From: Maribacter antarcticus DSM 21422
Lineage (GTDB): Bacteria > Bacteroidota > Bacteroidia > Flavobacteriales > Flavobacteriaceae
Length of the DNA stretch: 64,000 bases
Reading direction: 5' to 3'
NCBI RefSeq assembly: GCF_000621125.1
Contig: NZ_JHZC01000012.1
Coordinates: 1 to 64,000, forward strand
Shown here: positions 38,760 through 47,663 of the stretch, in pieces
How the letters are laid out: each line of letters starts with the position of its first letter
How positions within the stretch are numbered: position 1 is the first letter of the stretch
Made by a program: the position numbers and the translations under genes
The notes under the pieces: generated by a model
The model's input: the letters and a program-made list of their open reading frames with translations, nothing else
What the model was told of the DNA's origin: nothing
Database searches by the model: none

Positions 38760-38819
38760 TTCATAAAATCGTATGTATCAAGTAAGGAAAAGGTAGGACG
38801 AAGTATCCTCTTTTAGCTG

Positions 38820-38935
38820 GTTATCTATTCCCGTTTTAGCAGGGGTAGAATGTAGCACCTTCTTTATCTAAATTAATTTAGCAAAAGGGTTGCTAAGGCT
38901 TCAATGGGTCTAATCCCTCTGCCTTTCTTGATAAC
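38820..38935 (-). ncRNA. SAM-I (S-box) riboswitch upstream of split metH and metF
   Basis: Read on the minus strand the element opens with GTTATCAAGA (38935) and closes with GATAAC (38820), forming P1. Conserved core blocks are present in order: GAGGGATTAGACCC, TGAAGCC, TAGCAACCC, AAGGTGCTACATTC. It shares long identity with the element at 61439-61576. The expression platform is less clear than in the second copy: a weak stem at about 38798-38818 and the hairpin at 38745-38759 follow. Confidence 0.93.
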
Positions 38936-39091
38936 AATTTCAGTTTATTAATGAACTCATAACAAAGAAACACCACAGTTGCCTCTTAACCAAATTAAAA
39001 CAGCTATTTCTTACCGTAGTTTTAGCTCAAAAACCCTCTGTTATGCTTTAAGATTAGCGGGTTAATAGCTAACACAAATAGAGGCAATGTT

Positions 39092-40153
39092 TTAAGAAAT
39101 ACTTTGAATCACCTCTTTCTTTCCTTCTTTTTTAGTACCATCGAAACCTTCTACACCTCCAACAGTTGTATATTTCATGATATATCGTTTTCCGGGATTG
39201 ATGAGCTGATATGCATATTGACACATTACCGCAGCTTCGTGAAAACCAGAAAGAATCAACTTTAGTTTCCCTTCATAGGTGTTCACATCTCCAATGGCAA
39301 AAACGCCAGGAATATTCGTTTGATAATCTTTTGCATTATTTACTTTAATCGCATTTTTATGTATCTCTAAGCCCCAGTTACCAATCGGACCTAGTTTTGG
39401 TGAAAGTCCGAATAATGGAATAAAATTATCTACTTCCAGATACGTTTCGCCCTTTTTGTCATCATTGTGTTTAATAACAACTGCTTCTAAGTGGGTGTCA
39501 CCATATAATTTTTTGACTTGGGCTTCTGCAAATAATTTAATTTTACCCAACTTGGCCAATTCTGATGCTTTTTCTACCGAATCTAAAGCGCCACGAAATT
39601 CGTTTCGGCGATGTACTAAAGAAACTTCTGAGGCAACATCAGCTAAGAAGATAGCCCAATCCAATGCCGAATCTCCACCCCCAGCAATAACTACTTTTTT
39701 ATTGCGGTACACCTCTGGGTCTTTCACTATATAAGCTACGCCCTTCTCTTCAAAATCAGCAATATTTTCTATTGGAGGTTTGCGTGGCTCAAAAGAACCC
39801 AAACCACCAGCTATAACCACTACCGGTGCATGATGTTCGGTTCCCTTGTTGGTAGTTACTATGTAGGAACCATCTTCTTGTTTCTCTAAAGTTTCTGCTC
39901 GCTCTCCAAATGTAAACCCCGGTTCAAATGGTTTTATTTGCTCCATTAGATTGTCCACCAGATCTCCAGCTAAAATCTCTGGAAATGCAGGGATATCATA
40001 AATGGGTTTTTTAGGATAGATTTCTGAGCATTGTCCTCCAGGTTGTGGTAAGGCATCTATTAAATGGCATTTTAATTTTAATAAGCCTGCTTCAAAGACG
40101 GTAAACAATCCTGTTGGTCCAGCTCCGATAATGAGTATATCCGTTTTTATCAT
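39092..40153 (-). CDS. Ferredoxin-NADP+ reductase-like flavoprotein (thioredoxin reductase fold)
   Basis: 353 residues from the ATG at 40153; an ATG four codons upstream (40165) is also possible. FAD motif G-A-G-P-T-G at the N-terminus, NAD(P) motif G-G-G-D-S-A near the middle, and G-D-V-N at the end. The C-x-x-C of thioredoxin reductase is absent, as in YumC-type ferredoxin-NADP+ reductases. It is the last gene of the sulfate operon, so it most likely supplies electrons, via ferredoxin, to the sulfite reductase. Confidence 0.86.
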   Translation of the reverse strand: MIKTDILIIGAGPTGLFTVFEAGLLKLKCHLIDALPQPGGQCSEIYPKKPIYDIPAFPEILAGDLVDNLMEQIKPFEPGFTFGERAETLEKQEDGSYIVTTNKGTEHHAPVVVIAGGLGSFEPRKPPIENIADFEEKGVAYIVKDPEVYRNKKVVIAGGGDSALDWAIFLADVASEVSLVHRRNEFRGALDSVEKASELAKLGKIKLFAEAQVKKLYGDTHLEAVVIKHNDDKKGETYLEVDNFIPLFGLSPKLGPIGNWGLEIHKNAIKVNNAKDYQTNIPGVFAIGDVNTYEGKLKLILSGFHEAAVMCQYAYQLINPGKRYIMKYTTVGGVEGFDGTKKEGKKEVIQSIS

Positions 40154-40192
40154 AATGTTAAGCATATTGAGTATTCAAGTTTTTTACTGTTT

Positions 40193-40771
40193 TTATATTT
40201 TTTCAACCAGCTTTTGAGTTATTTCATTCATCTTATCCACTTTTACTTCAAAATCGCCCTTTATAGTTTTCCGATAATCATTAAGGTTTTGAACCATTTT
40301 ACTAATATCTTCTGGGATGACTTCTTCAAAAAATTGACGCAAACGTTTTGCCGTAGTAGGCGATTTACCATTCGTAGAAATAGCTATTTTCACATTCCCT
40401 TTAGTTACGATGCCACCCATATAAAAATCGCAATACGGTGGGTTATCGGCAACATTAACTAACTTATCGAGTCTTCTGCAATCCTCATATACCTGTACAT
40501 TGACTTCTGGCATATCTGTAGTAGCAATTACGATATGTTTTCCTTTTAAATAGGTTTCATTATAGACATCCGTTATCAACTCCACTTGATACGTAGCGGC
40601 CAGAGCTACCGTTGCTTCTCTAAACATGGGCGAAACCATAGTAACTGTCGCATCTGGACTGGACTTCGTTAAAAAGGTAAGTTTTTCCTCAGCTACATTA
40701 CCTCCACCAATTATAAGTACATGGAGATTGGAGGTCTTTAAAAAAACAGGATACAGATTATTTCTTTCCAT
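40193..40771 (-). CDS. Precorrin-2 dehydrogenase / sirohydrochlorin ferrochelatase (Met8p/CysG-N type)
   Basis: 192 residues. It oxidises precorrin-2 with NAD+ and inserts iron to give siroheme. The NAD-binding G-G-G-N-V-A-E-E-K and the active-site stretch N-V-A-D-N-P-P-Y-C-D-F are visible, followed by A-I-S-T-N-G-K-S-P. It lies beside the SUMT gene and sulfite reductase, which needs siroheme. Confidence 0.92.
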   Translation of the reverse strand: MERNNLYPVFLKTSNLHVLIIGGGNVAEEKLTFLTKSSPDATVTMVSPMFREATVALAATYQVELITDVYNETYLKGKHIVIATTDMPEVNVQVYEDCRRLDKLVNVADNPPYCDFYMGGIVTKGNVKIAISTNGKSPTTAKRLRQFFEEVIPEDISKMVQNLNDYRKTIKGDFEVKVDKMNEITQKLVEKI

Positions 40772-40807
40772 CAGTATGCTTTTACTTTTAAATACGTAAA
40801 AGAGAAA

Positions 40808-41578
40808 TTAAATTTCTAAGGTCTCCAACTCATGAGACTGAACAATCAATTCATTAATTTTCTCTCTATGTCTTACCACTTCACCTATGATGATAATGGC
40901 GGGGTTCGTCAATTGTAGCTCCAGTACTTTAGCCTCTATTGTGCTTACAGTGCCTATTCCAATTTTCTCTCGTTTCGTTGTACCATCTTGAATAATAGCT
41001 ACTGCAATTTCTGATTTTCCCTCTGCCATAAACAAAGCTATGACCTCTTTTAATTTTGACATTCCCATAAGAATAATGACCGTAGCACTCGACTTTGCCG
41101 CGAGGGCTATATCCTTAGACAATTCATGCTCTTTTGTAGTTCCTGTTATTACCCAAAAACTCTCGGACAAGCCTCTTTTGGTTACGGGTATATTTTGATT
41201 TGCAGGCACTGATAAGGAAGAAGAAATACCTGGTACAATTGCAACATCGATACCTTGTTGGGCAGCAAATTCCATTTCTTCAGCTCCTCTACCAAAAACA
41301 AAAGGGTCACCACCTTTCAGTCTAACAACATGACCATGAGATTTAGCCCTGCTCACTATTAAATCATTTATCTGTTCTTGCTGATAGGCATAGCATCCTT
41401 TTCGTTTACCCACAAAAATTTGTTCTGCATTTGGGGCATACTCTAAAAGATCAATATTTACCAAAGCATCATACAAAACAACAGCTGCCCCTTGCAAGGT
41501 TTTTATTGCTTTCAATGTTATTAGTTCTGCATCTCCTGGACCAGCGCCTACAACGGTTAATTTTCCTTTCCTAAGCAT
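40808..41578 (-). CDS. cobA: Uroporphyrinogen-III C-methyltransferase
   Basis: 256 residues. SAM-dependent methylation of uroporphyrinogen III at C2 and C7 to precorrin-2. Motifs: V-G-A-G-P-G-D, R-L-K-G-G-D-P-F-V-F-G-R-G and P-G-I-S-S. It overlaps the end of the sulfite reductase gene by eight bases, so expression is coupled to the apoenzyme that uses its product. Confidence 0.95.
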   Translation of the reverse strand: MLRKGKLTVVGAGPGDAELITLKAIKTLQGAAVVLYDALVNIDLLEYAPNAEQIFVGKRKGCYAYQQEQINDLIVSRAKSHGHVVRLKGGDPFVFGRGAEEMEFAAQQGIDVAIVPGISSSLSVPANQNIPVTKRGLSESFWVITGTTKEHELSKDIALAAKSSATVIILMGMSKLKEVIALFMAEGKSEIAVAIIQDGTTKREKIGIGTVSTIEAKVLELQLTNPAIIIIGEVVRHREKINELIVQSHELETLEI

Positions 41579-43661
41579 TTGTCAATTCTAATTTTCTAAA
41601 TTTTTCAACTTGATTTAAAAATGATTTTGCATCCGCTAAATACCTTTTAGCAAAGCCTTCTGATGGTTCGTTTTTATTTAATTGAAGTACCAAAGCCTCA
41701 AAACCTCCTTCTATAGTAAACCTGCCTGTTGCCACGAACTTTTCGTCAAAATCAGCAATGATACTGTTGTGGGTATTTACTTTGGTTTTTTCTGCAGTAA
41801 GTAATGCTTTAGCAGAATTTACCATACTGGAATAGCCATGATAAATACTTGCCGCCCATTTCCCTTCTTCAAAAGTTTCTTCTGCCTTTTGAATTTTTTC
41901 CTCGCTTTCAAAAAGTAATGTGGCTATTAAATCAATAACAACACCTGCACATTCTCCTATTCCAATTGCTTTCTCATATCGATCTGAATTTCCCCAATCG
42001 ATAAAATCTTGTTGCGTAAGATTTTCTATATTCGTTAAGGGTTTAAGAAAATCATAAAAATACATCTGACCTTTTTTTAGATAATAATCCGCATAGGACA
42101 AGTCAGTTCCATTAGTATCAAAATCGTCTAAAATAAGGCGCAATGCATCTGGGCCTCTTTTACTAGGCACTTTTACGACCTTATCTGCAAAACGTCCTTC
42201 GCCATTCCCTATATTTCCGCCACCTAATAATACTTGTAAGGCTGGGGCTACCAATTTACCTTTTGTTCTCACGGACATTCCTTGAAACCCTATATTGGCC
42301 ATATTATGCTGGCCGCACGCATTCATACAACCACTTATTTTAATCACGATATCTGAATTACTACTATACTGTGGGTATTCCTCCTTTATAATTCGTTCTA
42401 ACTCCACCGCAATTCCAGTGCTACTTGCAATGCCTAAATTACAGGTATCCGTGCCGGGGCAAGCTGTTATATCCAACGCTTTATTATAACCACTTTCTAC
42501 AAAGCCTAACTTTTCTAATTCGGTATAGAAAAACGGAACATGTTCTTCCTTCACATACGGAATTAAAATATTTTGCCGAAGTGATAATCGGAATTCCCCA
42601 GCCGCATAATTCTGAACTAAGTCTGCCAATAAACGTGCCTTATCCGTATAAAAATCTCCAAGAAGCACCTTAATACCAATGGCAACAAAACCGTGCTGCT
42701 TTTGAGGAACAATATTGGTCGACTTCCATTTTTCAAAAGCGTTGCTATTCTCTATCCTTACGTTTGGAACGCTTACCTGAGCTAAAACTATCTTAGGAAA
42801 GGCAAGCGCGTCAATATGAAATGTGCTGATGGGAACGGCTTTTTGTTCTTCTTCTAATAGTTTTTTAAATCCGTCTAGTCCTACATCCTTCAATAAAAAT
42901 TTTAGTCTAGCCTTGGCCCTACTTTTCCGTTCACCATATCTATCAAAAACACGGATAACGCCATCCATTAATGGAATAATCTTGTCCGCAGGTAAAAAAT
43001 TAAAAAGTACGTCGGCATGTCTCGGTTGTGAACCTAATCCCCCGCCAAGCATTACTTTAAAACCTTTGGCCTCATCTTTTATTTTAGCTATAAAGCCTAA
43101 ATCATGCATATAAGACAGACCTGTATCCGCATCACTAGAAGAGAAGGAAACCTTGAACTTTCGTCCCATTTCCTGGCTAATTGGGTTTCTTAAAAAATAG
43201 CTGAATAAAGCATCTGCATAAGGAGAAACATCAAATGGTTCATCTATATCTATACCCGCAGTTTCACTGGCGGTAACATTACGAACAGTATTACCACAAG
43301 CTTCTCTCAATGTTATCTCGTCCTTTTCTAATGCTGCCCATAAGGCAGGAGTACGATTTAAATCTACATAATGAATTTGAATATCCTGACGGGTAGTAAT
43401 ATGCAAACGTCCCGTTGAATACTCATCGGAAACATCACATATACGCTTTAACTGCTTTGACGAAACTTTCCCATAGGGCAGTTTTATACGTATCATCTGA
43501 ACACCCTGCTGTCGCTGACCATACACCCCACGAGCTAAACGAAGACTTCTGAATTTTTCCTCATCAAGTTTTCCATCATGAAACTCATGAATCTTTCGTT
43601 CCAGTTCCAAGATATCTTTTTCAACAACCGAATTTTCTATTTCTGTTCTAAAGCTTTGCAT
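41571..43661 (-). CDS. Assimilatory sulfite (or nitrite) reductase hemoprotein with C-terminal HEPN-like extension
   Basis: 696 residues. The first 530 or so are a complete siroheme/4Fe-4S reductase: two ferredoxin-like half-domains and the cluster ligands C-P-G-T-D-T-C and C-M-N-A-C. The last 150 residues are helical and not part of the classic enzyme; the family carries a HEPN-type C-terminal domain of unknown use. Its place between cysN and siroheme genes supports sulfite as substrate. Electron donor is probably ferredoxin reduced by the flavoprotein at 39092-40153. Confidence 0.93.
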   Translation of the reverse strand: MQSFRTEIENSVVEKDILELERKIHEFHDGKLDEEKFRSLRLARGVYGQRQQGVQMIRIKLPYGKVSSKQLKRICDVSDEYSTGRLHITTRQDIQIHYVDLNRTPALWAALEKDEITLREACGNTVRNVTASETAGIDIDEPFDVSPYADALFSYFLRNPISQEMGRKFKVSFSSSDADTGLSYMHDLGFIAKIKDEAKGFKVMLGGGLGSQPRHADVLFNFLPADKIIPLMDGVIRVFDRYGERKSRAKARLKFLLKDVGLDGFKKLLEEEQKAVPISTFHIDALAFPKIVLAQVSVPNVRIENSNAFEKWKSTNIVPQKQHGFVAIGIKVLLGDFYTDKARLLADLVQNYAAGEFRLSLRQNILIPYVKEEHVPFFYTELEKLGFVESGYNKALDITACPGTDTCNLGIASSTGIAVELERIIKEEYPQYSSNSDIVIKISGCMNACGQHNMANIGFQGMSVRTKGKLVAPALQVLLGGGNIGNGEGRFADKVVKVPSKRGPDALRLILDDFDTNGTDLSYADYYLKKGQMYFYDFLKPLTNIENLTQQDFIDWGNSDRYEKAIGIGECAGVVIDLIATLLFESEEKIQKAEETFEEGKWAASIYHGYSSMVNSAKALLTAEKTKVNTHNSIIADFDEKFVATGRFTIEGGFEALVLQLNKNEPSEGFAKRYLADAKSFLNQVEKFRKLELTNA

Positions 43662-43808
43662 ATGGCTACTTGTAATGTGTAGTACGTTTTTAATTAATGA
43701 GTTATCTCATCAGATTTTATTTTATCTATTTGTCCTATAGATTAAATAGACATTTAAAACGTATTTCTTTTAATGTTTAAATCTGCCCGAGGATATCTTT
43801 AATCCACC

Positions 43809-45056
43809 TTAACTGATGAACCCAGCTCCTACCGTACTATTTGTTTGGGTATCAATTAAAATAAACGACCCATTGGTTCTATGATTTTTGAATTTATCGT
43901 AAAAAATAGGCTTGTTCAATCTAAAACTTACCTGGGCAATATCATTCATTCCTAACGACTCCGTTTCTGTGTCTATACCTGAGTAATCGGGTGCTATTTT
44001 GTGCTCCACAGTGGCTACCTTCGCTAACACTTTATTGACCCCGTGTTGTACGATATATTTATTACCTGCGGTGAGTTTTTGAGAATCCATCCATGACAGG
44101 GTTGCCGTAAATTGCTTGTCTATGGTTGGTAAATCATTAGTCTTAACCAACATATCTCCCCTACTTACATTAATTTCATCTTCTAAAGTAATCGTAACCG
44201 ATGATCTTCTTGAAGCTGTTTTATACTGCTTATCGTGAAAATAAATGGCCTTGATTTTAGATGTAGTTTGGGAAGGCAAAGCCACTACAGCATCTCCCAC
44301 ACTTAATTCTCCACCGTACACCTTTCCTGCAAATCCTCTAAAATCGTGAAATTCATCAGTTTTAGGTCTTATAACGTACTGAACAGGAAACCTTGGTGTT
44401 CCCGTATTGGACACCGCTACTAAATCCAGCCCTTCCAAATGCTCCAATAGCGTATCTCCTTTGTACCAAGCAGTATTTTTAGATTTGTTCACTACGTTGT
44501 CCCCTTTAAGGGCACTTACGGGAATAAAAGTAATACGCTGGTCCTCATAATCGCGTTTACGCATCAATTCTTCAAAATCTGATTTTATCTCATTGTATCG
44601 CTCTTCAGAAAAATCCACGAGATCCATCTTATTGATGGCTACAACTACTTCCTTGACTCTAAGTAAATTATTGATGAAAAAGTGACGGTTCGTTTGCGCT
44701 ATCACTCCTTTTCTAGCATCAATCAAAATAATAGCAGCTTGAGACGTAGAAGCCCCAGTTACCATATTACGTGTATATTCCACATGCCCTGGTGTATCTG
44801 CTATGATATAGCTTTTTTTCTGAGTTGAAAAATAGATATGGGCGACATCAATCGTAATTCCCTGTTCTCTTTCTGCTACTAAACCATCGGTAGCTAAAGA
44901 AAAATCAAGGTAATCATACCCCTTTTGCTTGCTTGTTTTTTCTATGGCCTCCAGCTTATCTGTTGTTAGGGAGTTAGTATCGTATAATAACCGACCGATT
45001 AAGGTACTTTTACCATCGTCTACACTTCCTGCTGTTGCTATTTTTAGTACTTCCAT
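43809..45056 (-). CDS. cysN: Sulfate adenylyltransferase subunit 1 (GTPase)
   Basis: 415 residues. Elongation-factor-like GTPase that drives APS formation: P-loop G-S-V-D-D-G-K-S-T, D-T-P-G-H-V-E-Y, N-K-M-D. It ends after the second beta-barrel and has no C-terminal APS kinase domain, unlike NodQ-type fusions. It follows cysD by 66 bases and precedes the sulfite reductase gene by about 150. Confidence 0.95.
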   Translation of the reverse strand: MEVLKIATAGSVDDGKSTLIGRLLYDTNSLTTDKLEAIEKTSKQKGYDYLDFSLATDGLVAEREQGITIDVAHIYFSTQKKSYIIADTPGHVEYTRNMVTGASTSQAAIILIDARKGVIAQTNRHFFINNLLRVKEVVVAINKMDLVDFSEERYNEIKSDFEELMRKRDYEDQRITFIPVSALKGDNVVNKSKNTAWYKGDTLLEHLEGLDLVAVSNTGTPRFPVQYVIRPKTDEFHDFRGFAGKVYGGELSVGDAVVALPSQTTSKIKAIYFHDKQYKTASRRSSVTITLEDEINVSRGDMLVKTNDLPTIDKQFTATLSWMDSQKLTAGNKYIVQHGVNKVLAKVATVEHKIAPDYSGIDTETESLGMNDIAQVSFRLNKPIFYDKFKNHRTNGSFILIDTQTNSTVGAGFIS

Positions 45057-45122
45057 ATTTTAATAATAAGTGAAAAGTAATTAGTAAGAGTTACGACTCG
45101 TATTGTATCTACCCTTTGTTTT

Positions 45123-46076
45123 CTAGAAATATCCTTGTTGTTTTCTTTTTTCCATGGCCGCATCTGAACGCTTATCATCTATACGTGCGCCTCTTTCAGA
45201 AATAGTTGAATTCCTAATTTCCTGTACAACAGCATCAATATCAAATGCTTCTGAATATTCAGCAGCTGTGCAGCTCATATCACCAACCGTTCTAAACCGC
45301 ACCATTTTCTCCAATACTTCCTCATCTTCTTCCTGATAGACGTAATCTGAATGTGACCATATTAATCCGTCACGTAAGAATATCTTTCTTTTATGTGCAA
45401 AATAGATAGATGGAATTTCCATCGCCTCTTCCTTTATATAGGACCAAACATCTAATTCTGTCCAATTAGAAATAGGAAATACGCGCACGTTCTGTCCCAG
45501 TTCTATCTGTCCGTTCAGCATGTCAAACAACTCCGGACGCTGATTACGTTCATCCCACTGCCCAAAATCATCCCGAACAGAAAAAATACGTTCTTTAGCT
45601 CGTGCTTTTTCTTCATCTCTACGCGCACCACCAATACAGGCATCGAATTTAAACTCAGCTATCGCATCCAATAGTGTTGTGGTTTGCAAAGAATTTCTGC
45701 TAGCATATTTACCCGACTCCTCTTTTACCTTTCCTTGGTCTATAGAGTCCTGAACATTTCTAACGATTAATTCCAGCCCTAATTCGGCAACCAACTTATC
45801 GCGAAATACTATAGTCTCTGGAAAATTGTGTCCCGTATCAATATGCATCAAAGGAAATGGTATTTTTGCCGGCCAAAATGCCTTTTGAGCCAATCGCACT
45901 AGGGTAATCGAATCTTTACCTCCAGAAAACAATAACACTGGCTTTTCAAACTGTGCTGCAACTTCACGAAAAATATAAATAGCTTCATTCTCGAGCGTAT
46001 TAATTTGCGAAGTGTCATTTAACAGCGCTACCTCAGTTACCTGAGACAACTCTAATTCTATACTGCTAATTTCCAT
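45123..46076 (-). CDS. cysD: Sulfate adenylyltransferase subunit 2
   Basis: 317 residues. PP-loop enzyme with S-G-G-K-D-S and H-I-D-T-G-H-N-F that adenylates sulfate with ATP, partnered by CysN. C-terminal R-G-A-R-I-D-D motif and typical G-Y-F ending are present. It lies 22 bases after cysH. Confidence 0.95.
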   Translation of the reverse strand: MEISSIELELSQVTEVALLNDTSQINTLENEAIYIFREVAAQFEKPVLLFSGGKDSITLVRLAQKAFWPAKIPFPLMHIDTGHNFPETIVFRDKLVAELGLELIVRNVQDSIDQGKVKEESGKYASRNSLQTTTLLDAIAEFKFDACIGGARRDEEKARAKERIFSVRDDFGQWDERNQRPELFDMLNGQIELGQNVRVFPISNWTELDVWSYIKEEAMEIPSIYFAHKRKIFLRDGLIWSHSDYVYQEEDEEVLEKMVRFRTVGDMSCTAAEYSEAFDIDAVVQEIRNSTISERGARIDDKRSDAAMEKRKQQGYF

Positions 46077-46098
46077 ATATACTATTTCTAAATTCTAT

Positions 46099-46722
46099 TT
46101 AAGTATGTAAACCACATTCTCTATTCTCTAAGACCTTTGTTGGGTCAAAATAAGTATGTTCGTTTGGTAAATTTCGTTCTTTCAGATAGGCATCCAAATG
46201 CGTTTCGTTCCAATGATAAAAAGGACTTACTTTGAGCACCCCATCTATACTTAAACTCAGAATATTCAAACTGTCTCTGTGAGCAGTCTGCCCTTTTCTC
46301 AGGTTCGTAAACCAAACATCTGGTTGATGAGTAGTCATTGCCCTTCTAAAAGGCTCCAATTTTACTTGTTCTGTAAACAAGATATGCTTAGCATCATCAA
46401 TTGGCGGTATTCCCATAACCGCATCCCTATGTGCTGTTGTTTGTTTAGGTACGTATAGGTCTATATTCAAGTCCAATCGTTCAATAAGCTCTTCCGCGTG
46501 TTTATAGGTATTAGGTGTATTATATCCTGTATCACACCAAACTACAGGTATATCGCTTTTCACTTGAGAGACTGCGTGTAAAATCGCAACTTCGTATGGT
46601 CGGAAGTTGGTTGTTACCAATGCCTTTAAGGAATACTCCACCGCCCAAGAAATTATTTCTTCTGGAGGTATTCCTTTAAATTGAACATTTAATCGATTGA
46701 TTTCATCTTGTTTAAATCTCAT
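46099..46722 (-). CDS. cysH: Phosphoadenosine phosphosulfate reductase
   Basis: 207 residues. Thioredoxin-dependent reduction of the activated sulfate to sulfite. The C-terminal catalytic E-C-G-L-H is present. Only two cysteines are seen (W-C-D-T-G and E-C-G-L-H) and the C-C ... C-x-x-C ligands of [4Fe-4S] APS reductases are missing, so the substrate should be PAPS. No APS kinase (cysC) is in this operon or window, so it must be encoded elsewhere or the specificity is unusual. Confidence 0.93.
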   Translation of the reverse strand: MRFKQDEINRLNVQFKGIPPEEIISWAVEYSLKALVTTNFRPYEVAILHAVSQVKSDIPVVWCDTGYNTPNTYKHAEELIERLDLNIDLYVPKQTTAHRDAVMGIPPIDDAKHILFTEQVKLEPFRRAMTTHQPDVWFTNLRKGQTAHRDSLNILSLSIDGVLKVSPFYHWNETHLDAYLKERNLPNEHTYFDPTKVLENRECGLHT

Positions 46723-46730
46723 AGCACCTT

Positions 46731-46994
46731 TTATTTACCCCAATTAATATTATTCCATATGCGCTCATGAAAAAAGTATAAAAACATTTTTGTTATGAAA
46801 TCTATAGATGCTATTGAAGCTGCTAAAGCAACTTTTCCAGTTAATAGAAAGGAAATTAACAACGTGTCTAAGGTTCCAATCACCCGCCAGCTTATAGCTT
46901 TAGCAATACTCCGAATAGGCCGTTCAGATTTTTTATCAGCATCATACTTACTTTCTGAGGATTTCTTATCAAGAATAAACTGATTTACAATCAT
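46731..46994 (-). CDS. DUF2061 small membrane protein
   Basis: 87 residues. DUF2061 core S-I-A-K-A-I-S-W-R-V-I-G-T-L-D-T followed by two hydrophobic segments (about 44-58 and 60-74) and H-E-R-I-W. It is the first gene of the sulfate operon, eight bases ahead of cysH, right behind a dyad operator candidate. DUF2061 genes are often linked to cys genes in Bacteroidota; a role in sulfate or sulfite transport has not been established as far as I know. Confidence 0.88.
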   Translation of the reverse strand: MIVNQFILDKKSSESKYDADKKSERPIRSIAKAISWRVIGTLDTLLISFLLTGKVALAASIASIDFITKMFLYFFHERIWNNINWGK

Positions 46995-47012
46995 ATGTTA
47001 TACAATTATTAA

Positions 47013-47035
47013 TACCCTACTTGTTTAGTAGGATA
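47013..47035. promoter_or_regulatory. Dyad operator candidate ahead of the sulfate operon
   Basis: TACCCTACT (47013-47021), five-base spacer, AGTAGGATA (47027-47035): arms match in 8 of 9 positions. It lies 18-40 bases upstream of the DUF2061/cysH operon start, in the expected promoter area, and the next gene upstream encodes an Rrf2 regulator. Binding by that regulator is inferred. Confidence 0.6.
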
Positions 47036-47198
47036 ACAAAAGTAGAATTTATATTGACTTTACAGGCATATAATATTATTATTTTATAATTACCCCATAG
47101 ATTTACTAGATTAATAATTAATCGCAGTGAATTTTGATAATTATGGATTCTAAAACTTTGGAAACTACTTGGTTCTAGAGTGTTTGAAAATTGACATT

Positions 47199-47609
47199 CT
47201 ACTGTATGATATCGGCCAATGTAGTATTGCGATAGACTGATAAATTGGCATCTCGTACCATCAGCATCAATTTATGGACAGAGCAAGCTGCCTCGTCCGG
47301 ACAGTCATCACATTTCTCATAAAAATTAAGACTTACGCAGGGCACCATAGAAATAGGACCTTCCAGCACCCGCATGACATCGGTCATTAAGATTTCCGTT
47401 GGAGTTTTAAGCAGATAGTACCCCCCACCCTTTCCCTTTTTGGAACCCAAAAAACCGGATTTCCTTAGGGAGAGTAAAATGCTTTCCAGAAATTTCTGGG
47501 AGATGTTCTCCTGCTCTGCTATTTCTGCTATTTGTATCGGCTTTTTATCATTCTGTACACCAAGATAAGCCAATGCCTTAAGACCGTATTTCGTTTTTTT
47601 GGAAAGCAT
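47199..47609 (-). CDS. Rrf2-family transcriptional regulator with Fe-S-type cysteine cluster
   Basis: 136 residues. Winged helix-turn-helix (about 1-65, with Q-K-F-L-E-S-I-L and G-G-G-Y-Y-L) and a loop with Cys91, Cys100, Cys103, Cys109 and His112, reminiscent of IscR/NsrR cluster ligands though with wider spacing. Same strand as and 204 bases upstream of the sulfate operon. CymR, a relative, controls cysteine metabolism in Firmicutes, so regulation of the neighbouring cys genes in response to cysteine, sulfide or redox state is a reasonable inference. Confidence 0.9.
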   Translation of the reverse strand: MLSKKTKYGLKALAYLGVQNDKKPIQIAEIAEQENISQKFLESILLSLRKSGFLGSKKGKGGGYYLLKTPTEILMTDVMRVLEGPISMVPCVSLNFYEKCDDCPDEAACSVHKLMLMVRDANLSVYRNTTLADIIQ

Positions 47610-47663
47610 GCGGCTAAGATAGGAAAAAGGGGTAGAATATTTTGTGAAACCAGAAACCCAGCT

